A DNA stretch of 26,327 nucleotides, taken from IMG/VR virus record IMGVR_UViG_3300024346_000440, positions 1-26,327 of that record; one strand, written 5' to 3'. This document shows, one piece after another, positions 16,701 through 23,118 of the stretch. Positions within the stretch are counted from its first letter, which is position 1. Each line of letters starts with the position of its first letter. The notes below the pieces were generated by a model, which ran no database searches, was not told where the DNA came from, and was given only the letters and a program-made list of their open reading frames with translations. The translations under genes were made by a program, and so were the position numbers. Source of the DNA: a virus.

Positions 16701-17079
16701 CTATGTAATCAGCTGGGGCAAAGTTACTAACTCTATCACTTGACGAATCGCTATAGTCAGTTAAAAATAAAAATATCTTGTCAGTTGTATTGTCTACATA
16801 ATAACCGTTTATTTCTAAGTTTGGTAATTCTATTTCGCCAGGTCTTATAGTTGTACCATATTTTTCTGTGACTTTTTGTCTTTCTAAAGCAGCTATGTCT
16901 ACTTTTAAATTAGTTAATTGAGTATTGCCTAATACGTTTTCTAGTGCTCCAACGTCAGAACCTTCAGATCTACTAATACTAACATTTCTAGCATCTCTAT
17001 ATTCACCATTAGGTATAAGTCTAGAATCTAAGGTTTTGTTCATCTTAGATCTTAGAAAAGTATTTTTAATTTCTGGCAT
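13708..17079 (-). CDS. Tail nozzle protein, N-terminal part with C-terminal Ig-like region (1123 aa)
   Basis: Starts with the characteristic block KNTFLRSKMNKTLDSRLIPN then GEYRDARNVSISRSEGSDVG (residues 5-44), followed by ENVLGN. I associate this with the large nozzle (T7 gp12-like, tube-forming) protein of marine podoviruses. Further matching blocks are LLFWTDNRNQPRKINIQKA at 180-198, FSYRFKYDDGEYSLMAPFTQ at 354-373, and the SYRIVVKQQEQDYYNVYTPG block near 636-655. A beta-rich insert rich in Thr/Ser/Gly sits at about 250-330. After residue about 880 the sequence turns into low-charge Thr/Asn/Ser/Val-rich beta segments of Ig-like appearance up to the end. The start ATG is two bases after the ring-protein stop. 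It likely forms the tail tube together with the next gene's product. Confidence 0.8.
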   Translation of the reverse strand: MPEIKNTFLRSKMNKTLDSRLIPNGEYRDARNVSISRSEGSDVGALENVLGNTQLTNLKVDIAALERQKVTEKYGTTIRPGEIELPNLEINGYYVDNTTDKIFLFLTDYSDSSSDRVSNFAPADYIDETTPPGVFTYKGAGCYIVEYNVLTNEKRVLVAGNFLNFSKTQEIINISLLENLLFWTDNRNQPRKINIQKAFDNSYEFSGTNNPYYYSEDHISVAKFAPVEPFGFLDTSDNSTLISNSEEYLPAHIITTGTYASVSGAITLVGTYTTPLTTSDNFDLFGNVNDGDLVTVGDSDQSYIAVSVAAQSVNIQSGLNLSGTLKIKIQRRNPYYDVNYKGDTRLLKDKFSKFSYRFKYDDGEYSLMAPFTQAAFVPKQFGYFTDNDEEITLQSGNVKFMENRVDQVKLNTTLPYRGDLLKNELKIEEIQILVKNSDEQAVRVIEDVDVSNLTNTTNYEYNYLSTKAIKTLPEAELIRVHDRVPVRALTQEVVSNRVIYGNFLDKHSSPDNLQYDLIYNEKTYPSGSSDNDEANRDLTVEFPTHTLKQNRSYQVGVVLMDRYGRASNVILNSEESITTGNKNSTIYAPYTNFGSDSVSFWGNYMEFSLRGEVPSSLSKEGYPGLYSETNPLGYYSYRIVVKQQEQDYYNVYTPGALAGELIWDADIKDGSSVQFADIVNSDCLPAFHSASRITLLNLFGDNINKIPRELSEVNGNDTTFDSRVLLYNRVNPIHSSVNGSYNTQSTVSKQGEKVVSIEPFKELGSWTTTKGQLYPFQSDLQHSIPQPFYPYFRTGSSNNAEYNFYDIFFNAQANPFIAKIETDFKIGATPDYSVSSPNQKLGIERAWQDLGVFETEPTKSVLDIYWETSTSGLISVLNGEVVGVNPVGILDTASNNTALGQNIQYIHTEATASGSDATLFFDLVDAGGNGVNAVSTLVIDTVLDGTGANRSSEFQILTDNTGTITKYKIQTNALFVFNSNANVNENYTFNLLATYVSGTSVWAGQSPIQLTNCQLQNVAPSFVNQPPVVTKKNKGQDLFTMTASSFLNGSADTNRNKEQLFIVVVDAITGVLYSEIYVVTEPNQDRFIKSETNAVDGTYKLKLTDANGNGLSTLSNDFDVIFN

Positions 17080-17081
17080 AC

Positions 17082-18215
17082 TTAATGTTTAATCCATTTA
17101 GATTTGTTTCTAAACACTTGAGAGATCTCTTCTATCTTTATATTGCTTAAACGTATTTTAGCGTTTCTAAGAGCGCTAGAACGGTCTCTCTTGAATCTAT
17201 TCACTACATATTCTGGAATACCTGCTCTACCTGACAGTATAGAATAAGCTATATGCATGTACATCGCTTGCTCTGCCATCTTAGGTAGTTTCATGTCTAA
17301 GTCTACAGATAAACCATCAGATATATATTCTAGTATAATTAATTTACCTGCTAAATCGCTTGAGAAAGAAAAAGTACCTGTTCTTTCATTTATAGTAAAC
17401 ATACCGTTAACTTGAGCTTCTTCAGGTTGTAACCCATATCTCTGGCCTATTAAAAAATCTCTTCTAGGTATTCTGTAATCATCAGGTTGTAAATCAGTTG
17501 TTAAAGATCTACTATCCCATCTAGTTTCAGTTTTTGATTGCTCTGCTAAATTGTTTTCACCTTGAGCATCTTGAGTTGGTATACCATCATCATCTTGGAT
17601 AGGTAGTTCTGTTGGATTAGAAGTTACTCTAGTTGGATAAATAATATGCTTAGCTCCAGCATCGTCTACCCATGAACACTTAACATAGTTAACATAGTCT
17701 TGTGGTATAACTATAGATAAACTTGGTGGTATAGTTAATTCTTGTGATTTAATACTTTTCAATGTATCGTAGCTAAACTCTTGTAAGCCTCTTTTAGCGT
17801 GAAACATTATATCAGTTCTTTTAGCAGATGGTATTAATTTACCAGCTCCTATGTATGCAACCATAAAGTTGTTTATAATATCATCTAACTTTATGTACTC
17901 ATAGCTGCCATAGTTATTATCTATAGCAAACTGTAATAATTTTATTTCTATAACATCTCCAGTAACTTGAGTTCCACCTATTGTTATTTGATTAGCTGCA
18001 GATAACGTATATTGACTAGCACCTGGAGCAGAAGCAACGTATGTTATTGGAGCATTATTAACTAAAACTTTAAAGTTAGTATTAGAAACTCCAGCTAAAG
18101 CTACTACTAAATCAGTGTCTCCAGTCCAGTCGAATACTTGATTTACTACTGCGGGTTGAGTAAATACCTGTTGTCCAGAGTAATATTGAGCGTTAGTTTC
18201 TGTTAATAGTCCCAT
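17082..18215 (-). CDS. Ring/tail-adaptor protein, T7 gp11-like in role, with extra N-terminal beta domain (377 aa)
   Basis: Residues about 103-377 match the pattern I associate with the second ring protein of crAss-like phages and with tail tubular protein A: YIKLDDIINNFMVAYIGAGK (107-126), RGLQEFSYDTLKSIKSQEL (142-160), a LSIVIPQDYVNYVK strand, IIYPTRVTSNP, and a helical C-terminus with EQAMYMHIAYSILSGRAGIP. Such proteins form the dodecameric adaptor between portal and nozzle. Residues about 20-97 are an additional beta-rich module with F-V-LVNN, Y-L and GDVIEIKLL strands, like small decoration or fibre-attachment domains. It follows the 344-residue gene by three bases (stop TAA, TAA, ATG) and precedes the nozzle gene. 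Confidence 0.78.
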   Translation of the reverse strand: MGLLTETNAQYYSGQQVFTQPAVVNQVFDWTGDTDLVVALAGVSNTNFKVLVNNAPITYVASAPGASQYTLSAANQITIGGTQVTGDVIEIKLLQFAIDNNYGSYEYIKLDDIINNFMVAYIGAGKLIPSAKRTDIMFHAKRGLQEFSYDTLKSIKSQELTIPPSLSIVIPQDYVNYVKCSWVDDAGAKHIIYPTRVTSNPTELPIQDDDGIPTQDAQGENNLAEQSKTETRWDSRSLTTDLQPDDYRIPRRDFLIGQRYGLQPEEAQVNGMFTINERTGTFSFSSDLAGKLIILEYISDGLSVDLDMKLPKMAEQAMYMHIAYSILSGRAGIPEYVVNRFKRDRSSALRNAKIRLSNIKIEEISQVFRNKSKWIKH

Positions 18216-18218
18216 TTA

Positions 18219-19253
18219 TTATGATTTTTCGTTTACTTCTTCTTGTTGTACTCTCGATGCTGCAACTTGTACTATTTGTGGATCTCTTATTACCACTCCT
18301 TGATATAGTAGCATTTTTAAAACAACTTCAGTTCTTTCAGAGTTGTGTAATTCAAAATTTGTAGTTCCATATGTGCTACCTGAATTAAAGTCTGCAGCAG
18401 TTAATGTTACTGTAACAGCGGTGCTACCCGCTCCTAATTGACCAGCATTAATAACTACTTGATCACCAACTACATACCCAGTTCCAGGTATTGCTATTGT
18501 AAAAGTAACTGTGCTTGTAGTGTTAACTACAGCGTTAATTACTAAGCCAGTACCACTACCGCCAGTATACGTAACTGCAGGGTAAGTTCCAACAACTCCA
18601 GTTGTTCCTAAGCCAGCGTAAGATGATAATATACCACCATTATTTAATAAATTTGCTCCAAATGTAGTTGTATCGTGTATTAATTGTCCTAAGCTTCCTG
18701 GATAATAACCCCATCTAACATCAGTTGGTTTTTTTACATATTGCATTTTAATATGAGATGGATCAACTATAGCATCAAGACCTGTATTAGGATAAACTAA
18801 AGCTTTATTGTCTTCGTATAAATATATTGGATAGTTTTTTGTAGGTGCAGTTAAAGGAGCTTTTCTAATATTGTATATTTCTGCTCTACCTACTCTCTGC
18901 ATTTCTTTATATGTTGCAGTGTTTGGTTCATAAGTTATTGAACCTAGTCTATATAACTCAGAAGGAGTTGTAAAAGGATTTGTACCACCAATAGTTTTTT
19001 CAGCTACTGTTTGGTCATTTTCAGTTTTAAATTCTGCAATTTTTTCATCTGTAATAGCAACTCTATCTGAATATTCTACATCAGACTGAGGTATACGTAG
19101 TTGTTGATTTAAGTCTTCAAAGTAAGCCTCAAATATTTCTCTTTGTACTTGACTACCTATTTTATTAAATTCATCAGGCGTCATATAACCCCTTTGTTCT
19201 TTATTTAAAATAAGTAATACAGTTTTATATACAGTATCTACGCTTATTGCCAT
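18219..19253 (-). CDS. Ring/adaptor protein of crAss-like type with an inserted Gly/Thr-rich beta module (344 aa)
   Basis: The N-terminal block VDTVYKTVLLILNKEQRGYM then TPDEFN (5-30), FEAYFEDLNQQLRIP (41-55) and YSDRVA closely follow the first ring protein of crAss-like phages, which binds the portal. The family signature continues at VKKPTDVRWGYYPG (173-186) and resumes at TTNFELHNSERTEVVLKMLL (297-316). Between them (about 192-296) lies an inserted beta module, TYTGGSGTGLVIN followed by IPGTGYVVGDQVVI, a repeat type seen in many phage tail proteins. The C-terminus is helical. The start ATG is 17 bases after a stable hairpin, with no Shine-Dalgarno site. Adaptor role is from family knowledge; the insert boundaries are estimates. 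Confidence 0.78.
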   Translation of the reverse strand: MAISVDTVYKTVLLILNKEQRGYMTPDEFNKIGSQVQREIFEAYFEDLNQQLRIPQSDVEYSDRVAITDEKIAEFKTENDQTVAEKTIGGTNPFTTPSELYRLGSITYEPNTATYKEMQRVGRAEIYNIRKAPLTAPTKNYPIYLYEDNKALVYPNTGLDAIVDPSHIKMQYVKKPTDVRWGYYPGSLGQLIHDTTTFGANLLNNGGILSSYAGLGTTGVVGTYPAVTYTGGSGTGLVINAVVNTTSTVTFTIAIPGTGYVVGDQVVINAGQLGAGSTAVTVTLTAADFNSGSTYGTTNFELHNSERTEVVLKMLLYQGVVIRDPQIVQVAASRVQQEEVNEKS

Positions 19254-19262
19254 TTTTAATAT

Positions 19263-19294
19263 TTTAAAAAGAGAGGTTACTTATGTAACCCCTC
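19263..19294 (-). terminator. Hairpin with T-run, terminator or 5'-leader hairpin
   Basis: The minus-strand transcript folds GAGGGGTTAC-ATAA-GTAACCTCTC (arms 19285-19294 and 19271-19280), ten base pairs with one G-U, followed by five T (19266-19270). The G-U becomes a mismatch on the plus strand, so it is oriented for minus transcription. It sits between the 264- and 344-residue genes, 17 bases before the latter's ATG. It could terminate, attenuate or protect a 5' end. Confidence 0.75.
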
Positions 19295-19299
19295 ATAAT

Positions 19300-19316
19300 T
19301 ATAGTCACTTGTTATT
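19300..19316 (-). repeat. 17-base repeat copy 2, after the 264-residue gene stop
   Basis: Exact minus-strand copy of AATAACAAGTGACTATA found at 13693-13709. As in copy 1, it begins at the upstream gene's TAA. Five bases downstream is the hairpin of 19263-19294. Confidence 0.6.
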
Positions 19317-20106
19317 TGAACTTTTTCTCGATAGATTTATAAACTTCAACACCTTCATCAGTTTTAAACCAAGCAGCTAAAGCTGAATATGGGTTTTCGT
19401 CAAAAGGAACGTTCATTAATTTTCTACCATTACTTGCCCAAGTAAATGTTCTTTGATCTTGAGATAAACCTAGTATATTAGCTTCAGTAGCTCTTATACC
19501 AAAGTTTCTAAGAGTAACATTTTCATCATTTGCTAATTCTATAAACAAACTAGGGTTTGATCTAGCAAATAACATTAAATCTCTTTTAAGTTCTTTAGAA
19601 CTCATCTTAGATACACTAGAACCAGATTCAACTCTTAATATAGCTTCAGCTTGGTCAACATCCATAGTTGCAGCAGCATTTAAAGCTTCTATTTCTAATT
19701 CTAAATAATCTAAATCATCAGTTGCTTCTTGCACGTCATCTTTTTCAGAATATAATTTATTTCTGTTTGGATGGTATAGTGAAAGCATTTTTTGTAAAGC
19801 TACGTCAGATTTAGGAACCATTAATACACCATCTTCAAAAACAATATGACCTAAGGTTACAGATCCTACTTGTTCATCAACAAATGGACTTTTCATGTTA
19901 GTTGCATACCTAAGTTCTCTATTATAGCCTTTTGCTTCATCAAAGTACATTAGAGGTTTTCTAGCAGAGTGTTTAGAGTTAATTCTAAATGTTAAAGGAG
20001 ATTTACTGTGCATTAAATGATAATACCTATCTTTAATTTCCCAAGTATCTTTTTTAATTTCTTTTGCTACAGTTTTAGCTGGAGCTTTTTTTTCTTTTGT
20101 TTCCAT
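19312..20106 (-). CDS. Putative head or head-completion structural protein, unknown family (264 aa)
   Basis: Lys/Ala-rich start (METKEKKAPAKTVAKEIKKD) followed by a more ordered region with DRYYHLMHSKSPLTFRI, LMYFDEAKGYNRELRYATN and SPFVDEQ (about 26-80), a HIVFEDGVLMVP strand pair, LSLYHPNRNKLYSEKDD, an acidic helix (residues about 125-150) and a mixed C-terminus ending WFKTDEGVEVYKSIEKKF. The pattern is familiar from uncultured marine phage structural regions but has no named function that I know. Its position after the capsid genes and before the ring genes suggests a head or head-tail joining role. It follows a terminator and has the AT leader TATTATATTATATTATG, so it may have its own promoter. 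Confidence 0.65.
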   Translation of the reverse strand: METKEKKAPAKTVAKEIKKDTWEIKDRYYHLMHSKSPLTFRINSKHSARKPLMYFDEAKGYNRELRYATNMKSPFVDEQVGSVTLGHIVFEDGVLMVPKSDVALQKMLSLYHPNRNKLYSEKDDVQEATDDLDYLELEIEALNAAATMDVDQAEAILRVESGSSVSKMSSKELKRDLMLFARSNPSLFIELANDENVTLRNFGIRATEANILGLSQDQRTFTWASNGRKLMNVPFDENPYSALAAWFKTDEGVEVYKSIEKKFK

Positions 20107-20120
20107 AATATAATATAATA
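20104..20120 (-). promoter_or_regulatory. AT-rich start leader shared with the scaffold gene
   Basis: Reading the minus strand, TATTATATTATATTATG ends in the start codon of the 264-residue gene. The same 17 bases end in the start codon of the scaffold gene at 23091-23107. It is probably part of an A/T-rich translation or promoter region, but low complexity makes chance likeness possible. Confidence 0.4.
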
Positions 20121-20128
20121 TAATAATT

Positions 20129-20154
20129 AAAAAAGACCCCGCCGAAGCGGGATC
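20129..20154 (-). terminator. UUCG-tetraloop terminator after the capsid/91-residue genes
   Basis: The minus-strand RNA GATCCCGC-TTCG-GCGGGGTC (arms 20147-20154 and 20135-20142) is followed by six T (20129-20134). It has an eight-base-pair stem with one G-U that is a C-A mismatch on the other strand, and a very stable UUCG loop. It is a strand-specific rho-independent terminator placed just after the presumed most highly expressed genes. Confidence 0.93.
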
Positions 20155-20165
20155 TTATTATTGTT

Positions 20166-20441
20166 TTAAGATACAGCTGTAAATACAGTTGTATTAGCGA
20201 CTACACCAGAAGCGTCAGGACCAGCATTAATACAGCTTAACCAGCTAATATTAAGGCTAGCTTCTAAAGCTCTAGCAGCAGCAGCGTTAGCTAATGTAAT
20301 AGCTCCAGTAACAGTACCTCCACCAATGTAAGTAAATACACAAGTGTCAGCAGAGTTTGATGCTACTATTTTCATTATACTTTCAGAAGGTATGTAAACT
20401 GGATTTGAATTAGCTCCAGTTACTTTTATATGTTTTGCCAT
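20166..20441 (-). CDS. Small probable head accessory/decoration protein (91 aa)
   Basis: Compact Ala/Thr/Val-rich protein starting MAKHIKVTGANSNPVYIPSE, with a beta pattern (FTYIGGGTVTGAITL) followed by a helix (NAAAARALEASLNISWL) and a Gly/Thr-rich end. It lies 26 bases after the capsid gene and directly before a strong terminator, so it is cotranscribed with the most abundant head protein. That context favours a capsid decoration or minor head protein. No family is recognised with certainty. No Shine-Dalgarno site; the start context is aaattATG. Confidence 0.6.
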   Translation of the reverse strand: MAKHIKVTGANSNPVYIPSESIMKIVASNSADTCVFTYIGGGTVTGAITLANAAAARALEASLNISWLSCINAGPDASGVVANTTVFTAVS

Positions 20442-20467
20442 AATTTCTATCTTTTAAATGTTAATAA

Positions 20468-21928
20468 TTATATAGTAGATTTAAATAACACGAAGTTATT
20501 TGCACCTTGTACACAAAGACATCTTTCAGATAAGAAATGTACTTGCATCGCATCTAATCCAGAAGTGTAAGCTCCGCCTACTGAACCAGTAACCCAAGAC
20601 TTCATTCTTCTATCATCAGCTTCAGAAGCTCTATATCTTACATGTAAGAAAGGACGTCTGATATTTTGACCTAACATTTGATCATAAACAGTAGATGTTC
20701 CAGCAGGAATCAACACACCATCAATATCTCCAGTTAAACCTCTTGTAGATGCATCATTTAAATATTTCCAGTCAGTTTTGTAGAAATCATAAGAACCTCT
20801 TCTAAAACCAGAAAATCCAAAGTTAAGCGCCATATCTTCTTCATTGTTAAATAAACCGTAAGAAGCAGCACCAGTTGAAGCATAACCACCATTCATAGCA
20901 GCAATCATATCATCAAAATCAAGAGCAGTAGCTCTAGATAAAAACAACATGTTTTCTTCAATAGCACCTTGCTTATCTAATTGCTTAAGAATAGCATCGA
21001 AATCACCTAAAGCGCCAGATCCTGGAGCAGCAGCACCAGCAAAGTCGTTATAAATGTTTCCTCTTGCCTCAATAGCAGCAAATAAACCTTCAGAACCAGC
21101 ATCTGTAACACCAGTAGCTAAAGCAACGCCTCCATTAGCGCCGTTGTTTTCAGCTTCAACCATGCTCATTTCTAAGTAATCTTCAAAACGCAATCTTGTT
21201 TCAGATTCAGCTTTTAGATACCATAAGTATCCAGAAGTACCATCTTCAGTAGCAACTTCAACCCATCCAATTTGAGAAGCATCAGAACCAGAAACCTCAT
21301 AGAAGTCTTTTAGTATAATTGGCTTGTTATTGAATTGTTTAAAATCAGGTTGAACAGCCGCGACAGCAGCGCCAGCAGTGTTAACAGTTTCCATTCCTGA
21401 AGTTCCTTTAGCAAATTCAGAACCGTATACAAAAACTTTAGCAGCGCTAGCAACACCAGCTAGTGAAGCCATGTTTGCCACTTTGTAAGTTTCAACAGTA
21501 ACAGTTGCAGTTCTTGGTGGTCCAGCTACAGCTGCAGCTACTCCAGAAACTCTACCTTTTAAAGTTACTAATCCTTCTGAAATTACAATCGTAGAACCTA
21601 CTCTAATAACACACTGTTTTCCAGCTTCAACAGGAACAGTGATAGTAGTATTACTAGCAATGGTACAACCATCATAAGAAATATGTAATCTATTTTGTTC
21701 AGACCAAATTACTTGATCTGATGTCATTGGCATTTCAGCGCCAACCATTCTTAAGAAACCTTGTAACGTTCTGTTACCAAATCTCTCTACCTCTGCCTCA
21801 TACAATTCTGGTAAGTATTGCTGAGCAAAAGTTTGGGTTCCGTCAGTAAAAGAAAGGTAGTTCTCACTTAGAGTAACTTTCTTTTGATGAGGGAGTAATC
21901 CCGGAGCATTAGTTATATCTAATCCCAT
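20468..21928 (-). CDS. Major capsid protein, crAss-like HK97-fold type (486 aa)
   Basis: Length and position (after scaffold, before a short head protein) fit a crAss-like major capsid protein. The N-terminal block LPHQKKVTLSENYLSFTDGT, then QQYLPELYEAEVERFGNRTL and GFLRMVGAEMPMTSDQVIW (about residues 12-82), resembles the N-arm and spine-helix region of that family. A beta-rich, Ala/Val/Thr-rich insertion (about 95-200) follows. Later, residues with NGGYASTGAASYGLFNNEED, GFRRGSYDFYKTDWKYLND and a C-terminal VHFLSERCLCVQGANNFVLF appear. The upstream region is poly-A-rich (aaaacttaaaactaaaATG), as in Bacteroidota leaders. Codons look more GC-rich and uniform than in neighbouring genes, as expected for a highly expressed protein. 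The fold is inferred from the family. Confidence 0.82.
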   Translation of the reverse strand: MGLDITNAPGLLPHQKKVTLSENYLSFTDGTQTFAQQYLPELYEAEVERFGNRTLQGFLRMVGAEMPMTSDQVIWSEQNRLHISYDGCTIASNTTITVPVEAGKQCVIRVGSTIVISEGLVTLKGRVSGVAAAVAGPPRTATVTVETYKVANMASLAGVASAAKVFVYGSEFAKGTSGMETVNTAGAAVAAVQPDFKQFNNKPIILKDFYEVSGSDASQIGWVEVATEDGTSGYLWYLKAESETRLRFEDYLEMSMVEAENNGANGGVALATGVTDAGSEGLFAAIEARGNIYNDFAGAAAPGSGALGDFDAILKQLDKQGAIEENMLFLSRATALDFDDMIAAMNGGYASTGAASYGLFNNEEDMALNFGFSGFRRGSYDFYKTDWKYLNDASTRGLTGDIDGVLIPAGTSTVYDQMLGQNIRRPFLHVRYRASEADDRRMKSWVTGSVGGAYTSGLDAMQVHFLSERCLCVQGANNFVLFKSTI

Positions 21929-21947
21929 TTTATTTTAGTTTTAAGTT

Positions 21948-23093
21948 TTATTTTTGTTTTGTTTTTATTTTTAACTTAGAACTATCTACACCACTGATTG
22001 CTTTTACTCTTAACCCATTAATAAATACATCACCTGTAGATGTTACTCTAGGTTCATTACTTACATTTTTGGATTTAGCCATCACATCTTTTACAGCATC
22101 GGCTTTGCCTTGCTCATAGAAATGATTAGCTATTGTATCAGCGTTTTCAGCAGCATAAATGGCTTTGTGGTAACCAGCATAATCTTTTACTTCACCTTTT
22201 TCGTTCAGGAACTTCCCAACAAAATTAGTTAGATCAGATTGGGTGTTAGCAACACCATCAGTATCCGAAACTCCATATCTAAATTTCTTTTCACCAATAT
22301 TGAAGTCAAAACCTTTGAATTCTTGGTTAAAATAGTTTTTAGTGTTATTCTGGAACCTCTCGTGTTGATTTTGAACCATTTTCTGTTCTTCGTTGTATCT
22401 ATTGAAAAAGTCAGTAGCTTTTTGTTGGTCTTGAGTTACGCCGGGTCTCAACTTGATTTCGTCGTAGTATTTACTCTTAGTGTCCTCTAAAAATTTACGG
22501 GCTTTAGCAATTTCTTCTTTGAAGGCGAGTTTCTTTTTCTTTATATCTCGCTCTTCATCCACTTCTTCGTCAAATGAAAAGTTATCTTCTAATAAGAAGT
22601 TAACCTCTTCGATGTCTAAGTGTGGCTTAGTCTGTTTGTAGTATTCTCTAATTAAAGCGTCATCGTTTATATTACTGTAATCAGCATTTAATCTAACATA
22701 GTCTTCAACTGTGCCACCTGTTTCTTCCATAAACTTAACTAACTTTTCTACATTTTCTGGTAAGTTAATTTCTGGCTTAGCTGGCTCTGGAGCAGTTTCC
22801 ATAACTGGCTCTTTTACTTCTTCTACTTTTTCTTCTTCAGTAACCTCTTGTATTGGTGTTACTTTTTCTTCAGTAGCTTCTTCAGTTTTTTCTTCAACAA
22901 CTTCTTTTATTGGCTCTTCTTTTACAGCCTCTTCCTTAGTTTCGTCAATAACAACTTTTGTTACTTCCTCTTCTACAGGGTCTTTTTTAGATAAATCTAC
23001 TTTTATAGTTTCTTGTTGTTTGGTAAGTTTTTTAGGTCTACCTGGTTTCTTTTTTATTTTAAAAGAACCTTCCTCTTTTACTTCTTCTGACAT
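21948..23093 (-). CDS. Putative scaffolding protein with N-terminal AT-hook-like motif (381 aa)
   Basis: Lies between portal and capsid protein, the usual place of the scaffold that templates shell assembly. Residues 1-125 are low-complexity, rich in Glu, Val, Lys and Pro (repeated EEK/EEVK units). The rest is charged and helical with a segment KKKLAFKEEIAKARKFLEDT, then FFNRYNEEQKMVQNQHERF, consistent with an extended assembly scaffold. Residues 12-24 contain KIKKKPGRPKKL, matching the AT-hook core (GRP flanked by Lys). The C-terminus is basic (SKLKIKTKQK), as in scaffolds that bind capsid protein. Start in the AT leader TATTATATTATATTATG. No protease motif is visible. Assignment rests on position and composition. 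Confidence 0.7.
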   Translation of the reverse strand: MSEEVKEEGSFKIKKKPGRPKKLTKQQETIKVDLSKKDPVEEEVTKVVIDETKEEAVKEEPIKEVVEEKTEEATEEKVTPIQEVTEEEKVEEVKEPVMETAPEPAKPEINLPENVEKLVKFMEETGGTVEDYVRLNADYSNINDDALIREYYKQTKPHLDIEEVNFLLEDNFSFDEEVDEERDIKKKKLAFKEEIAKARKFLEDTKSKYYDEIKLRPGVTQDQQKATDFFNRYNEEQKMVQNQHERFQNNTKNYFNQEFKGFDFNIGEKKFRYGVSDTDGVANTQSDLTNFVGKFLNEKGEVKDYAGYHKAIYAAENADTIANHFYEQGKADAVKDVMAKSKNVSNEPRVTSTGDVFINGLRVKAISGVDSSKLKIKTKQK

Positions 23094-23107
23094 AATATAA
23101 TATAATA
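23091..23107 (-). promoter_or_regulatory. AT-rich start leader shared with the 264-residue gene
   Basis: The minus strand reads TATTATATTATATTATG ending in the scaffold start codon, identical over 17 bases to 20104-20120. It is possibly a translation-enhancing A/T-rich region. Confidence 0.4.
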
Positions 23108-23118
23108 GTTATTAAAAA

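Noticed and set aside
22711-23100. A 129-codon Ser/Thr/Phe-rich open frame on the plus strand
   Set aside because: It is the complement of the Glu/Lys/Val-rich scaffold N-terminus; low-complexity antisense, no independent start signal.
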